Shown: piece by piece, positions 1 to 11,561 of the stretch
Numbering within the stretch: the stretch's first letter is position 1
Layout of the letters: each line of letters starts with the position of its first letter
Source: Gulosibacter hominis
Lineage (GTDB): Bacteria; Actinomycetota; Actinomycetes; Actinomycetales; Microbacteriaceae
DNA length: 64,000 nt
Assembly: GCF_904842695.1 (NCBI RefSeq)
Contig: NZ_CAJGWQ010000005.1
Location: forward strand, 1-64,000
Direction of reading: 5' to 3'
Made by a program: the position numbers and the translations under genes
The notes under the pieces: model-generated
Seen by the model: only the letters and a program-made list of their open reading frames with translations
Told to the model about the DNA's origin: nothing
Database searches by the model: none

Positions 1-51
1 GCACGGGCCGGCGGGCGGCGAGCACTCAGCGCCGCCCGCACGCGCGCAATA

Positions 52-80
52 AAAAAGACCCCCGCGAGGGGGGTCTTTTT
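52..80 (-). terminator. Rho-independent terminator after tRNA-Ala
   Basis: A 12-bp stem (52-63 with 69-80, made of A5GACCCCC and its complement) closes a short loop and ends in a T run when read leftward. It sits just downstream of the leftward tRNA-Ala and would end the tRNA transcript. Confidence 0.85.
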
Positions 81-85
81 GTTTG

Positions 86-158
86 TGGAGCCTGGGGGAA
101 TCGAACCCCCGACCTTCTGCTTGCAAAACAGACGCTCTACCAATTGAGCTAAGGCCCC
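86..158 (-). tRNA. tRNA-Ala (anticodon TGC)
   Basis: Reading the complement gives a full cloverleaf of 73 nt: acceptor GGGGCCT pairing with AGGCTCC, a D-arm AGCTCAATTGGTAGAGC, an anticodon loop with TGC, a T-arm with GGTTCGATTCC, and discriminator A. The encoded end is ...TCCA without a full extra CCA. Next to tRNA-Ile and downstream of gyrA, it matches the usual actinobacterial ileT-alaT pair. Confidence 0.95.
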
Positions 159-165
159 TCGAGAG

Positions 166-242
166 TGGTGGGGCTACGAGGACTTGAACCTCGGACCTCT
201 TCGTTATCAGCGAAGCGCTCTAACCGCCTGAGCTATAGCCCC
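166..242 (-). tRNA. tRNA-Ile (anticodon GAT)
   Basis: The complement folds as a tRNA of 77 nt including an encoded CCA: acceptor GGGGCTA with TAGCCCC, D-arm AGCTCAGGCGGTTAGAGC, anticodon loop CTGATAA with GAT, T-loop GGTTCAAGTCC. It lies 7 bp upstream of tRNA-Ala in transcription order, and both are probably co-transcribed. Confidence 0.95.
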
Positions 243-343
243 AGATCTCGATTGTTGTGCTCGAATCACTTCGGCACGATGAACGACTCTACCACAGATT
301 TAGCAGCTGTGTCACCTTGTGTCGCTACCGCAATGCATCCCAA

Positions 344-751
344 CTACTGATTGGTGAAGCCGAACACCAAACCGCCAGTGATCTTTGCAATGAGGTTGTA
401 AACCGCCGCACCAATGGCCGACAGGGCCGTGGTCACAATGAACTGCAACACGGCGGTGATCACCGAAAAAATCAGCACACCAGGGAAGCTCACGAATGTC
501 TCAACCGTGACACCCTTCGAGCCGGTCACATCGTTGAGTAGATTATCAACCGACTGCATCACACCGGTCTGCTGCAGCACGAACCACAACAGAATCGCTG
601 CAACAACCATGACCACCGCAATGCACAGGGCCAAGATCGCGGCGATCTTCACCACCGACCACACATCCACCTTCACAAGGCGAAGACGAACCTGTTTCGT
701 GGCGGTGCGCCGTTCAGATTTACGGGCGAGTTTATCGGCGACAGAAGTCAT
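344..751 (-). CDS. DUF3566 transmembrane protein
   Basis: This 135-residue protein has a charged cytoplasmic N-terminus (about residues 1-30), then two or more strong hydrophobic segments (about 32-60 and 85-130) separated by a short extracytoplasmic loop. Layout and position immediately after gyrA match the DUF3566 family, found at this locus across Actinomycetota (the Rv0007 position in Mycobacterium). Its biochemical role is not established; co-transcription with gyrA and the tRNAs is likely because only 17 bp separate it from the gyrA stop. The family's long Pro-rich N-terminal tail is nearly absent here. Confidence 0.85.
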   Translation of the reverse strand: MTSVADKLARKSERRTATKQVRLRLVKVDVWSVVKIAAILALCIAVVMVVAAILLWFVLQQTGVMQSVDNLLNDVTGSKGVTVETFVSFPGVLIFSVITAVLQFIVTTALSAIGAAVYNLIAKITGGLVFGFTNQ

Positions 752-768
752 GGCATCCGATCCTAGCG

Positions 769-3351
769 CTACTCGTTGTCAGTCTCGGCCGATTCCGCAT
801 CGGCGGCGGTCGTATTTGCTTCGTCGGCATCCTCGGCAATGGCATCCTCACCGAGGTCACGCTCGGAGTTACGTGCCAGACCCAGGACAATATCCCCTTG
901 GTCAGGGCGGGCAAAGACCACGCCCATAGTGTCGCGACCCTTCGCGGGCACCTCGCTCACATCCGAGCGCACAACCTTGCCCGAGGTCATGATGACCAGC
1001 ACTTCGTCATCCTCGTGCACCAGCAGCGCACCGGCCACCGCGCCACGGTCATCGGTGGTCTTCATCACCTTGATACCCAAGCCACCTCGACCCTGCACCC
1101 GGTAGTCGACAACCGGGGTGCGCTTGGCGAAGCCCTGCTCGGTGACCGTGAACACATACAGATCGTCTTCGGCGTCGCCCACGGCAGCCTTAATCAGGTA
1201 GTCGTCATCACGGAACGACATGCCCTTCACACCCGAAGTGTCACGGCCCATCGGCCGCAGCTGCTCGTCATCGGCGATGAAGTGCAGCGACTGACCCGCC
1301 TTCGAGAACATGAAAATATCGTCATCCTCGTTGACGCACATCGCCGAAACAAGTTCGTCACCGTCGCGCAGCTTGATGGCGATGATGCCGGCCTGGCGCG
1401 GCGAGTCGTAGAGCGACAGCGCGGTCTTTTTCACAAGTCCGCTGCGGGTGGCGAGCACCAGATAGTCGTGCGCCTCGTAGTTTTCGAGGTCGAGAATCTG
1501 CGCCACCTGCTCGTCCGGCTGCAGCGGCAGCAGGTTCGCAATGTGCTGCCCCTTCGAGTCGCGCCCAGCTTCGAGCAGTTCGTAGCACTTCGCGCGATAC
1601 ACGCGGCCGAAGTTCGTGAAGAACAGCAGCCAGTGGTGCGTCGTGGTCACGAAGAAGTGCTCCACCACATCGTCGGCACGCAGCTGCGCACCCTTGATGC
1701 CCTTACCGCCGCGGTGCTGCGAACGGTAGTTGTCGCTGCGGGTGCGCTTGATGTAGCCGCCGCGCGTGACGGTGACGACCATCTCTTCAACCGGGATGAG
1801 ATCTTCATCCGATACCCCACCCTCATAGCCGCGGATGATTTCAGTGCGGCGATCGTCACCGTATTTGCGCACAATTTCGGTGAGTTCATCCGCAACGATT
1901 TCGCGCTGCTGTTCGGGCGAGGCAAGAATTCCCTTGTATTCGAGAATCAGCGCTTCGAGGCGGGCAGCCTCATCCATGATTTTTTGGCGTTCGAGCGCGG
2001 CCAGGCGGCGCAGCTGCAGGTTGAGGATGGCCGAGGCCTGAATTTCATCAACGCCCAGCAACTCCATCAGGCCGGCACGCGCAATTTCGACGGTCTCAGA
2101 GGCGCGGATCAGCGCAATCACTTCGTCGAGCGCATCCAGCGCCTTGAGGTAGCCGCGCAGGATGTGCACCTCTTCTTCGGCCTTGCGCAGGCGGTAGCGG
2201 GTGCGTCGAACAATCACTTCCACCTGGTGCGCGGTCCATGCCGAAATGAACCCGTCGAGGGTGAGGGTGCGCGGCGCGCCGTCAACAATGGCGAGCATAT
2301 TGGCACCAAAAGTGTCCTGCAGCTGCGTGTGCTTGTACAGGTTGTTCAAGACCACCTTGGCAACCGCATCCCGTTTGAGCACGAGCACGAGTCGCTGCCC
2401 GGTGTGGCCGCTGGTTTCGTCGCGAATGTCGGCGATGCCCTGCAGCTTGCCTTCTTTTACGAGCTCGGCGATGCGGTTGGCGAGGTTGTCGGGGTTCACC
2501 TGGTAGGGCAGCTCAGTGACCACCAGGCAGGTGCGTGAACCGATTTCTTCGACATTGACGACGGCGCGCATGGTGATTGAACCGCGGCCGGTGCGATAGG
2601 CCTCGTGGATGCCCTTGGTGCCGAGAATCTGCGCACCGGTTGGGAAATCGGGTCCGGGGATGCGTTCAATAAGCGCGTCGAGCAGTTCTTCGCGGCTGGC
2701 ATCGGGATGCTTGAGCGCCCACAGTGCGCCTTCTGCCACCTCGCGCAGGTTGTGCGGCGGGATTTTGGTGGCCATACCCACGGCAATACCTTCGGAGCCG
2801 TTCACCAGCAGGTTTGGGAACCGTGCCGGCAGCACGGTGGGCTCCATGGTTTGACCGTCGTAGTTCTCCATGAAGTCGACGGTTTCTTCTTCGATGTCGC
2901 GCACCATTTCCATAGCCAGCGGCGCCATCTTGGTTTCGGTGTAACGCGGGGCTGCGGCGCCGTCGTTACCTGCCGAACCGAAGTTCCCCTGGCCGAGGGC
3001 AAGCGGGTAGCGCATCGACCACGGCTGCACGAGGCGCACGAGGGTGTCGTAGATGGCCGAGTCACCGTGCGGGTGGTATTGCCCCATCACGTCACCGACC
3101 ACGCGGGCACACTTCGAGAATGACTTTTCGGGGCGGTAGCCGCCGTCGTACATGCCGTAAATTACGCGGCGGTGCACGGGTTTGAGTCCGTCGCGCACCT
3201 CGGGAAGGGCGCGGCCCACGATCACGCTCATGGCGTAGTCGAGGTACGAGCGCTGCATCTCGAGCTGCAGATCGACCTGCGTTACGCGGCCGGCAACGAT
3301 TCCACCTTCGGTGTCGTTGGTCTCTGGGGTTTCTTCGTGCTGGTCAGCCAT
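769..3351 (-). CDS. gyrA: DNA gyrase subunit A
   Basis: GyrA cuts and rejoins DNA in the A2B2 gyrase and with GyrB introduces negative supercoils. The 860-residue length is normal. The N-terminal half carries the winged-helix region [10 protein letters not shown], where the fluoroquinolone-determining positions (Ser, Ala and Asp of E. coli 83, 84, 87) look wild type, and the catalytic tyrosine in PRYTE. The C-terminal beta-pinwheel has a GyrA box of the form QHRGGKG. The tail is acidic (residues about 835-860). It follows gyrB by 52 bp, so the two are probably one operon. No strong ribosome binding site precedes the ATG. Confidence 0.98.
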   Translation of the reverse strand: MADQHEETPETNDTEGGIVAGRVTQVDLQLEMQRSYLDYAMSVIVGRALPEVRDGLKPVHRRVIYGMYDGGYRPEKSFSKCARVVGDVMGQYHPHGDSAIYDTLVRLVQPWSMRYPLALGQGNFGSAGNDGAAAPRYTETKMAPLAMEMVRDIEEETVDFMENYDGQTMEPTVLPARFPNLLVNGSEGIAVGMATKIPPHNLREVAEGALWALKHPDASREELLDALIERIPGPDFPTGAQILGTKGIHEAYRTGRGSITMRAVVNVEEIGSRTCLVVTELPYQVNPDNLANRIAELVKEGKLQGIADIRDETSGHTGQRLVLVLKRDAVAKVVLNNLYKHTQLQDTFGANMLAIVDGAPRTLTLDGFISAWTAHQVEVIVRRTRYRLRKAEEEVHILRGYLKALDALDEVIALIRASETVEIARAGLMELLGVDEIQASAILNLQLRRLAALERQKIMDEAARLEALILEYKGILASPEQQREIVADELTEIVRKYGDDRRTEIIRGYEGGVSDEDLIPVEEMVVTVTRGGYIKRTRSDNYRSQHRGGKGIKGAQLRADDVVEHFFVTTTHHWLLFFTNFGRVYRAKCYELLEAGRDSKGQHIANLLPLQPDEQVAQILDLENYEAHDYLVLATRSGLVKKTALSLYDSPRQAGIIAIKLRDGDELVSAMCVNEDDDIFMFSKAGQSLHFIADDEQLRPMGRDTSGVKGMSFRDDDYLIKAAVGDAEDDLYVFTVTEQGFAKRTPVVDYRVQGRGGLGIKVMKTTDDRGAVAGALLVHEDDEVLVIMTSGKVVRSDVSEVPAKGRDTMGVVFARPDQGDIVLGLARNSERDLGEDAIAEDADEANTTAADAESAETDNE

Positions 3352-3403
3352 TTATTGCTTCGCCTCAGTCAATTCGGTGATAAAAATCTGCGTTGGATGC
3401 GCG

Positions 3404-5578
<2,175 letters not shown>

Positions 5579-5724
5579 CGGATTGCGCTCCTTGAATAAA
5601 CACACACGAAAATTGACACACGTGTTTCGTGCAACGATTCATTTTAGCAAGCACTTGACGTGTCCGGCCTGAAACTGGCCGCTGCGACGATTTACCCCCG
5701 TTTGCGTGGATCCCTACGTGCGAA

Positions 5725-6231
5725 CTATCCGTAAGTGTCTCGCGGCCCGCGACCTGGTGTGGACCATTTTCCGTGCCGCCACGAGGGTGCGCCCGGGTTG
5801 AGGAGTTTCAAATCGGTCACGTCTGCGGCCGGTATTTCCTCGGCAAGTTTTGCAACCAGGGTCGATCGCAATGAGCGCAGCTGTGTGGCCCAGGCGGTCG
5901 AATCGCACTGCACCACCAGCACCTGCTTGTCGATATACAGCGCGCGGGCGTGCTTTGCCACTCGCTCGCCAACGATTTCGGGCCAGCGTTCGAGCACCTC
6001 GGCTTGGGCGAGGGATGCATCCCAGCCATTGTTGCGAAACAGGGATGCGAGTACGTCACCACTTGAAAGCGGGTCACGTCCCGGCCCGAACGGAAGTTCT
6101 TCGGCGGTGACGGGCTTATTTGCGGCAGCAGCGAGCTCGCGGCGGCGCCGGAAGCTTGTGGTTTGGCCACCAAACACTTCTTTGTAGCGCAGCCACACAA
6201 GGGCTGATTCTGAAAGCGGCTGGTCAGTCAT
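5725..6231 (-). CDS. dciA: DciA-family helicase-associated protein (DUF721)
   Basis: DciA is the ancestral bacterial partner that helps load DnaB at the origin in lineages lacking DnaC/DnaI. This 168-residue protein shows the conserved DUF721 core: WPEIVGERVAKHA (about 80-95), then a beta-strand stretch with LVVQCDSTAWATQLR and a C-terminal LNPGAP. Its ATG at 6231 overlaps the recF stop by 8 bp, so translation is likely coupled; longer in-frame starts would run deep inside recF. Its place between recF and gyrB is standard for Actinomycetota (Rv0004 position). Residues 30-70, with FRRRRELAAA, look disordered and basic. Confidence 0.9.
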   Translation of the reverse strand: MTDQPLSESALVWLRYKEVFGGQTTSFRRRRELAAAANKPVTAEELPFGPGRDPLSSGDVLASLFRNNGWDASLAQAEVLERWPEIVGERVAKHARALYIDKQVLVVQCDSTAWATQLRSLRSTLVAKLAEEIPAADVTDLKLLNPGAPSWRHGKWSTPGRGPRDTYG

Positions 6232-7462
6232 CGCTGCGCTCTGCCTGTTGTTCAGATGCGGCAAGTTCGGATGCTGCCAGTTCGGCCGGCGCGGATGCAT
6301 CCTCGCGATCAATGATCTTGCCGGCACGAATGTGAATCGTGTGTTTACGAAGCGGTTCGGGGATGTCGGTGAGCACCGCGCAGGTGATGAGCACCTGCTC
6401 GAATCCGGCAATCGCTGCGGCAAGTCGCTGGCGACGCGCGGCATCGAGCTCGGCAAACACATCATCAAGAATCAACACCGGATCTCCGGTGCGCGACTCG
6501 CTGCGCACCAATTGCGCAGCCGCCAACTTCAACGACAGCGCGAACGACCACGATTCACCATGACTTGCGGTGATGCGAGCCGGCAACTGGTTGAGCCAGA
6601 ACGTCACATCATCCCGGTGCGGACCAACGAGCGTCACGCCCCGTTCGAGTTCTTTATCACGGGCAGCACGCAGGCGCTCAGCAAAGCGCGACTCGATTTC
6701 GGCGAGCGTGACCGTGCCGCGCTGCTCACCGGTTTGGTCGTCATCCATCAATCGTCCACCGTCGGCAAGCGCGGTCACCCGCATGCTGAGCCCGGGATGG
6801 TGATTGTCGTCTACCAGCGACTCATACGCATCCTGCAGGTGCGGTACAAGCCGTTCAACAAGCGCGAGCCGCTCGGCAATAATGACCGACCCATGGGCGA
6901 TGAGCTGTTCATCCCAAATTTCGAGGGTGGTGAGGGCACTCGCATCCAGGCGCTGCGATTTGGCGCTGCGCAGCAGCGAATTTCGCTGCCGCAGCACGCG
7001 GTCATATTGCTGCAGCACATCACCCAGGCGGGATGAGTGGGTCACCAGCAGGCTGTCGAAAAAGTCGCGTCGCTGCTGCGGTTCGCCGCGAACCAGTGCG
7101 AGATCTTCGGGAGCGAACAGCACGGTTGTGAAATATCGCGAAAGTTCGCGCGCCCGCACGGGTTGACCGCCAACCCGCGCCCGATTGGCTCCGGATTTTT
7201 GCAATTCCACATCGATGGCCAGAGTGCGGTTCCGGTGCGCGAGCTCGGCGCGCACAATGGCTGATTTTTCGCCGAACCGCACCAGTGCCGCATCCGATGA
7301 CACCCGGTGTGACGAGAGTGTGGCGAGATAACCGATGGCTTCAACCAGGTTGGTTTTTCCCTGCCCGTTCGCCCCCTCAAACACCTGAACGCCGACGTCG
7401 AGACTCAGCTCGGCATCGGCGTAATTGCGGAAATTCCGCAGGGTCAGGTGACGGACGTACAC
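6224..7462 (-). CDS. recF: DNA replication and repair protein RecF
   Basis: RecF is an SMC-like ATPase that directs RecA loading at gapped DNA with RecO and RecR. The 412-residue product has Walker A GANGQGKTN (about 32-40) and Walker B LILDDVFAELD with the D-loop near 325-340, plus the N-terminal LRNFRNY strand. The start is GTG at 7462, only 3 bp after the dnaN stop. The C-terminal 40 residues are Ala/Glu-rich and extend past the usual family end. It is translationally coupled with dciA downstream. Confidence 0.97.
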   Translation of the reverse strand: MYVRHLTLRNFRNYADAELSLDVGVQVFEGANGQGKTNLVEAIGYLATLSSHRVSSDAALVRFGEKSAIVRAELAHRNRTLAIDVELQKSGANRARVGGQPVRARELSRYFTTVLFAPEDLALVRGEPQQRRDFFDSLLVTHSSRLGDVLQQYDRVLRQRNSLLRSAKSQRLDASALTTLEIWDEQLIAHGSVIIAERLALVERLVPHLQDAYESLVDDNHHPGLSMRVTALADGGRLMDDDQTGEQRGTVTLAEIESRFAERLRAARDKELERGVTLVGPHRDDVTFWLNQLPARITASHGESWSFALSLKLAAAQLVRSESRTGDPVLILDDVFAELDAARRQRLAAAIAGFEQVLITCAVLTDIPEPLRKHTIHIRAGKIIDREDASAPAELAASELAASEQQAERSDD

Positions 7463-7465
7463 CGA

Positions 7466-8608
7466 TCACCGCATGAGCAGGTTCGGCTGCAGCAGGTAGC
7501 GATAGGTGTCGTTTTGCGCAGCTTCGTCGAGCGAAGTCTGACCGGTGAGCAGCACCGGACCGGGTTTGTTGGGGTTATCGGTGGGCGTAAACGCGATGCG
7601 CACGAACGCCGAGTGAATTTGGCTGAGTGCATCGAGCAAAAACGACGGCTTCAGCGAAACCACAATGTCGTCACCGGTGAGCTGTACCCCGAGTTCTTCC
7701 GAACCGGCCGCGTGTTCGGCGCCAACCGCATCCAGGGTGAGTCCGTCCTGCGTGAACGAGAAGCGCAACGCCTGTTCACGCTCGAGCACAAGCTGCATAC
7801 GACGGACGGCATCCATCACATCGCTTTTTTGAATCACCGCGAAGTGCGGAGTCTCAGCGGGGAACAGTCGACCCACGGCGGGGAACTTGCCCTTGAGCAG
7901 GGTTGAGGTGACGGTGCGGCCACCGGCACTGAACGCGATGAGCTTGCGGTCGCCCTCGCTGATGAGGGTGGTAACCACCTGGTCGGCCTGCGCAAACGAC
8001 TTGGCAATATCGCTGAGGGTGCGAGCCACAACCAGGGCATCTTCGCCATCGGTAAAATTTGACTGCCAGTTCAGCTCGCGCACCGCGACACGGTAGCGGT
8101 CGGTTGCAACCAGGCTGAGGTTGTCGGGGCCGAAGGTCAGGTGCACACCGGTGATCATCGGTGCCACATCGTCGCGCGAGGCTGCCACCGAAACCTGTGC
8201 CACTGCATCCGCGAAGTCGCTACCGGCAACAACACCCTGTACGCCCTCGACGCTTGGCAGCGACGGGAACTCTTCGGTGGGCATTGTTGGCAGCGAGAAG
8301 GATGACCGGCCACAGGTCACCTTGATGGTGCGGTCATCGGATTCAATCGTCACCGGTGCGTCGGGAAGTCGGCTGGCAATTTCTGAGAGCAGACGACCCT
8401 GCACCAGTACCGCTCCCTCAGCGTCAACGGCGGCTTCGATGGCGGTGCGACTCGACACGTCGTAGTCGAATGACGAAAGTGCCAGCTCGCCATCGCGGGC
8501 CTCAAGTAGAACACCCGTGAGGATCGGCTGTGTGGGATGCGGTGATAGCAGCTTCACAACAAACGACACAGCGTCGCTGAAGACATCGCGGTTGACCTCG
8601 AACTTCAC
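7466..8608 (-). CDS. dnaN: DNA polymerase III beta sliding clamp
   Basis: DnaN forms the ring that tethers DNA polymerase III and many repair enzymes to DNA. The 380-residue length and three-domain repeat pattern fit the family: MKFEVNRDVF at the start, LVATDRYRVAVRE in domain II, and the C-terminal PVLLTG and LLQPNLLMR, the clamp-binding pocket region. Start codon is GTG at 8608. It is the first gene leftward of the oriC intergenic space and leads the recF-dciA-gyrB-gyrA run. Confidence 0.98.
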   Translation of the reverse strand: MKFEVNRDVFSDAVSFVVKLLSPHPTQPILTGVLLEARDGELALSSFDYDVSSRTAIEAAVDAEGAVLVQGRLLSEIASRLPDAPVTIESDDRTIKVTCGRSSFSLPTMPTEEFPSLPSVEGVQGVVAGSDFADAVAQVSVAASRDDVAPMITGVHLTFGPDNLSLVATDRYRVAVRELNWQSNFTDGEDALVVARTLSDIAKSFAQADQVVTTLISEGDRKLIAFSAGGRTVTSTLLKGKFPAVGRLFPAETPHFAVIQKSDVMDAVRRMQLVLEREQALRFSFTQDGLTLDAVGAEHAAGSEELGVQLTGDDIVVSLKPSFLLDALSQIHSAFVRIAFTPTDNPNKPGPVLLTGQTSLDEAAQNDTYRYLLQPNLLMR

Positions 8609-9110
8609 GGTGAGTCCTCTCGTATCGGTGGACCTCCCATGCTAGCCGGGCGAAATGATGTCACTGAACCGCTTCTTTTAAGTTTTTGTCTTTAACAGCA
8701 GTCATAAGGGCTGTGGAAACTGTGGATAACTCTGTAGAAAGCGATGATCCGTAGGGAACTACATCGTTGGAAGTTGTGATTCGGTCGTGAGGGGAAAGTG
8801 ATCGGTCGACCCGGAAAATGTGAGCGAATTACGTGATTTCACAGTGGCTGGGCGGTTATGCACATTTCATGCGCCGAGATGCTGCGGTTTTGCACAAGTT
8901 ATCCACAGATGAGCCCCGATTCGAACAATCACATCCTGTCCTCATGTTGTCCCCCGACCACTCACAGGGTCATCCACAGGCGTTGTGGATAACTTGCAGA
9001 GTGCCGCTGGAAAATGGATCGAAAAAACCCGCCTCACACGGTTGCGAGGCGGGAAGAAACACATCGGGTGCCGAGGCGTTTTTGCGAGCGGTTTTGCCGA
9101 AAGGATGTGC
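8609..9110. other. Putative oriC (dnaN-dnaA intergenic region)
   Basis: This 502-bp gap carries perfect DnaA boxes (TTATCCACA in either orientation) at 8721-8729, 8900-8908 and 8984-8992, with one-mismatch boxes at 8856-8864 (TTATGCACA) and 8970-8978 (TCATCCACA). A T-rich stretch at about 8672-8696 could be the unwinding element. The dnaA terminator lies at its dnaA end. Known practice places oriC here in Actinomycetota; the dnaA-rpmH gap also has boxes and could contribute. Function as origin is inferred. Confidence 0.8.
9022..9053 (-). terminator. Terminator of dnaA
   Basis: Read leftward, CCCGCCTC (9046-9053) pairs with GAGGCGGG (9028-9035) across a 10-nt loop and is followed by six T residues. 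It lies 58 bp after the dnaA stop and insulates oriC from dnaA transcription. Confidence 0.85.
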
Positions 9111-10613
9111 CTAGCGAGTCTGGCGGATGCGTGAGGTGAGCTCGGTCACCTGGTTGTACAACTGCCGGTCGTCGCTGATGCGCTTGCTGATCTTGCGGTG
9201 CGCATACATGACCGTGGTGTGGTCACGGCCACCGAATAGCTGCCCGATCTTTGGTAGCGACAGACTCGTCATTTCACGGCAGAGGTACATCGCCACCTGG
9301 CGAACATTCGCGATCGCGTGTGAGCGACTCGAACCAAAAATTTCGTCGGTTGAGACTCGGAAGTAATCGGCAGTGATGTTGATGATGTCGTCCGGCGTGA
9401 CGATCTGCGGCTCGACGTCAATAATCAGGTCTTTAAGTACCGTCGTGACCAGGCTGAGGTCGATGGGCTGTCGGTTGAGGTTTGCAAACGCGGTCACTCG
9501 GATGAGTGTGCCCTCGAGCTCACGAATCGACCCGGTCACATGTGCCGCGATGAACTCAATTGCCTCATCGGGAATCGGCACATTGTCGGCCTCGGCTTTT
9601 TTGCGCAGAATTGCGATCCGTGTTTCGAGGTCGGGTGATTGCACATCGGTGATCAGACCCCACTCGAAGCGCGACACCATGCGTTCTTCAAACCCGGTGA
9701 GCTTCTTGGGTGGCTCATCCGAGGTGATCACCACCTGCTTTTTATGCTGGTGGAGCGTGTTGAAGGTGTAAAAAAACGCCTCGACGGTTGAGTCTTTGCC
9801 CTGCAAGAACTGGATGTCGTCAATCAGCAGGATGTCGTTGCTGCGGTAGCGTGCGTGGAACTGCTGGCCCTTGTTATTGGCGATTGAGTTGATGAAATCG
9901 TTGGTGAACTCTTCGCTCGATACATAGCGCACCCGGATGCCGGGGTACATACTTTCGGCATAGTTACCGATGGCATGCAGCAGGTGTGTTTTTCCGAGCC
10001 CGGAGCCGCCATAGATGAACAGTGGGTTGTAGCTGCGGGCCGGGGCTTCGGCAACGGCAACCGCGGCAGCGTGGGCGAATCTATTTGAGCTACCAATAAC
10101 GTAGTTGTCGAAGGTGTAGCGTTCGTTCAGCCGCGAATCGTGAGGAATGGCCTGGTCGGTGTCGTCAAGATGTAGCAGCTGGCTCGACCGGGATGGTGTG
10201 AGATCAGCCGGCGGCTCGGTGGCAGCGGGCTGTGGATAACTTGTGGAGATATCTGTGAAAGACGTCTGGTGTAGTGCGGTCTCGGCCGCGTCGGTGGCAC
10301 CCTGAGACGGCTCGGCTTCGTAGCTTGGCGGGGTGCTTGCCGGCACCGGGTCAACTTCGGGGTTCACGATGACCGCGAAGTTCACCACCTCGGGATTGTC
10401 GAGCTTGCCGATGGCGTCAAGAAGTGGATTGCGCGCTCGCTGCTCAATGGTTGAGCGGGTGTAGTCGTTCGCGACTTCGAGGTAAATTGTGCCTCCCATC
10501 ACGCCTTTTGGGATGACGAGCGACAAAAATCCGCGCACCGAGGCGGGCACATCCTCGTTGTTGCGCAGGGTGTCAAAAAGAGCCCGCCAAATCGCTTCAA
10601 CGTCGTTTGACAA
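9111..10613 (-). CDS. dnaA: Chromosomal replication initiator protein DnaA
   Basis: DnaA binds DnaA boxes and melts oriC. The 500-residue protein has domain I (1-85), a Pro/Ser/Thr-rich domain II linker (86-160), AAA+ domain III with Walker A GGSGLGKTH (202-210) and Walker B LLIDDIQFL, and a C-terminal DNA-binding domain with the signature RDHTTVMYAHRKI. The start is TTG at 10613, supported by AAAGGAG about 5 bp upstream. A perfect DnaA box at 10231-10239 is embedded in the linker codons. Boxes at 10725-10747 upstream suggest autoregulation. Confidence 0.98.
   Translation of the reverse strand: MSNDVEAIWRALFDTLRNNEDVPASVRGFLSLVIPKGVMGGTIYLEVANDYTRSTIEQRARNPLLDAIGKLDNPEVVNFAVIVNPEVDPVPASTPPSYEAEPSQGATDAAETALHQTSFTDISTSYPQPAATEPPADLTPSRSSQLLHLDDTDQAIPHDSRLNERYTFDNYVIGSSNRFAHAAAVAVAEAPARSYNPLFIYGGSGLGKTHLLHAIGNYAESMYPGIRVRYVSSEEFTNDFINSIANNKGQQFHARYRSNDILLIDDIQFLQGKDSTVEAFFYTFNTLHQHKKQVVITSDEPPKKLTGFEERMVSRFEWGLITDVQSPDLETRIAILRKKAEADNVPIPDEAIEFIAAHVTGSIRELEGTLIRVTAFANLNRQPIDLSLVTTVLKDLIIDVEPQIVTPDDIINITADYFRVSTDEIFGSSRSHAIANVRQVAMYLCREMTSLSLPKIGQLFGGRDHTTVMYAHRKISKRISDDRQLYNQVTELTSRIRQTR
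10231..10239 (-). promoter_or_regulatory. DnaA box inside the dnaA coding region
   Basis: A perfect 9-mer (TGTGGATAA on the + strand) falls in codons for about residues 125-127, in the unconserved domain II linker where sequence is free to vary. It may titrate DnaA or act in autoregulation; chance occurrence is possible. Confidence 0.45.
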
Positions 10614-10724
10614 CCGGGCTCCTTTCGTTTGCGGGCAGGAAAATATGGCCCGCCTATGAGGTCTCGAGGGTTGTCGAGGACGGGTGCTGACCGTGCGCGC
10701 TATACATTCTGCGTTGTGTGGAAG

Positions 10725-10747
10725 TTATCCACAAGTGCTGTGTATAA
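10725..10747. promoter_or_regulatory. DnaA box pair upstream of dnaA
   Basis: A perfect TTATCCACA (10725-10733) is followed 5 bp later by an inverted one-mismatch box TGTGTATAA (10739-10747). Placed about 110 bp before the dnaA start, the pair is suited to DnaA autorepression or to an auxiliary origin role. Confidence 0.65.
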
Positions 10748-10908
10748 CTGACTCATTCGCCAACGGTTTCATCGGCGTTCGAGGGGTTAGGTGCTCAAGC
10801 ATACGACCATCGGGCAGGGAAAGAACAATCGGTTTTTGAAATCTCGGCGCGTCGCCCCAGAAATCATCCGGATCGGTGTTAGCAATCGACGGATTGTGTT
10901 CTGGGCTC

Positions 10909-10937
10909 TTGACCAGAGACGTGCTTGGGCGTAATCT
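10909..10937 (+). promoter_or_regulatory. Sigma-A type promoter for rpmH
   Basis: TTGACC (10909-10914) and TAATCT (10932-10937) are separated by 17 bp, a near-consensus vegetative promoter. It lies about 70 bp upstream of the rpmH ATG and points rightward into the rpmH-rnpA-yidD-yidC-jag run. Confidence 0.7.
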
Positions 10938-11007
10938 GGCTTGGTTGCCCGCTACCCGGGCTTGATTCGTAGTGCGCCCATAGGGGCCTCGAACCGGAGA
11001 AATTCTC

Positions 11008-11145
11008 ATGTCGAAGCGTACTTTCCAGCCTAATAACCGTCGCCGTCACAAGAAGCACGGCTTCCGCGCCCGCATGCGCACCCGCGCCGGTCGCGCAATT
11101 CTTGCGAACCGTCGCTCGCGCGGCCGCAAGAGCCTGTCGGCTTAA
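11008..11145 (+). CDS. rpmH: 50S ribosomal protein L34
   Basis: A 45-residue, highly basic protein beginning [13 protein letters not shown] and ending SRGRKSLSA is the standard L34, part of the large ribosomal subunit. Length is typical (44-47). It is the first gene of the rightward cluster and precedes rnpA by 23 bp, the conserved bacterial arrangement. Confidence 0.98.
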   Translation: MSKRTFQPNNRRRHKKHGFRARMRTRAGRAILANRRSRGRKSLSA

Positions 11146-11168
11146 GCAACCCGGCTGCGCGGTCGGCG

Positions 11169-11561
11169 GTGCTTGCACCACAGCATCGAGTTACCCGAGG
11201 CGTTGACTATCGACGAATCTCACGGGGTACTCGAGTTGGTGGTCGCTATCTCGCCGTCCACGGATGCCTGCGTACCGATGCAAGTGCACCCACCCGATTT
11301 GGTTTCATCATCACCAAGCGGGTGGGTGTTGCTGTTACCAGGAACCGGTTGCGACGCCAGTTGAAGGCGATCTGTTTTGAAGCTCTTCCGGTATTACCGA
11401 CCGGGATGGAGTTCGTAATCCGATTGCATCCCGAGGGTGCTCAGATCGACTATCAGACATTACGTACCCACTGTCGCCGGCAGCTACTGGCGCTGGCCCG
11501 CAAACTGCAGCCGGAGCGTGATGAGTGTGGTTCCTGCAGTGATGAGGTAGGGCATGAGTGA
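11169..11561 (+). CDS. rnpA: Ribonuclease P protein component
   Basis: RnpA is the protein cofactor of RNase P, which trims the 5' leaders of tRNA precursors. The 130-residue product shows the signature ITKRVGVAVTRNRLRRQLK (about 48-66), containing the RNR motif that contacts the RNA. The start is GTG at 11169. The last 8 bp overlap the yidD start, giving translational coupling. A weakly conserved polar C-terminal tail follows residue 112. Confidence 0.95.
   Translation: MLAPQHRVTRGVDYRRISRGTRVGGRYLAVHGCLRTDASAPTRFGFIITKRVGVAVTRNRLRRQLKAICFEALPVLPTGMEFVIRLHPEGAQIDYQTLRTHCRRQLLALARKLQPERDECGSCSDEVGHE

Larger units (their letters stand above)
10614..11007. other. dnaA-rpmH divergent intergenic region
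   Basis: This 394-bp gap holds the dnaA ribosome binding site (AAAGGAG near 10620), two DnaA boxes (TTATCCACA at 10725-10733 and TGTGTATAA at 10739-10747), and the rpmH promoter. Short open frames here lack start signals and codon bias and are not genes. Confidence 0.7.

Noticed and set aside
1-242. tRNA genes as an integration point of a mobile element
   Set aside because: The two tRNAs sit in their normal actinobacterial place beside gyrA; no integrase or duplicated tRNA end is present.
898-2538. A 546-codon open frame opposite gyrA
   Set aside because: It is the antisense shadow of gyrA; the gyrase protein on the other strand is unmistakable.
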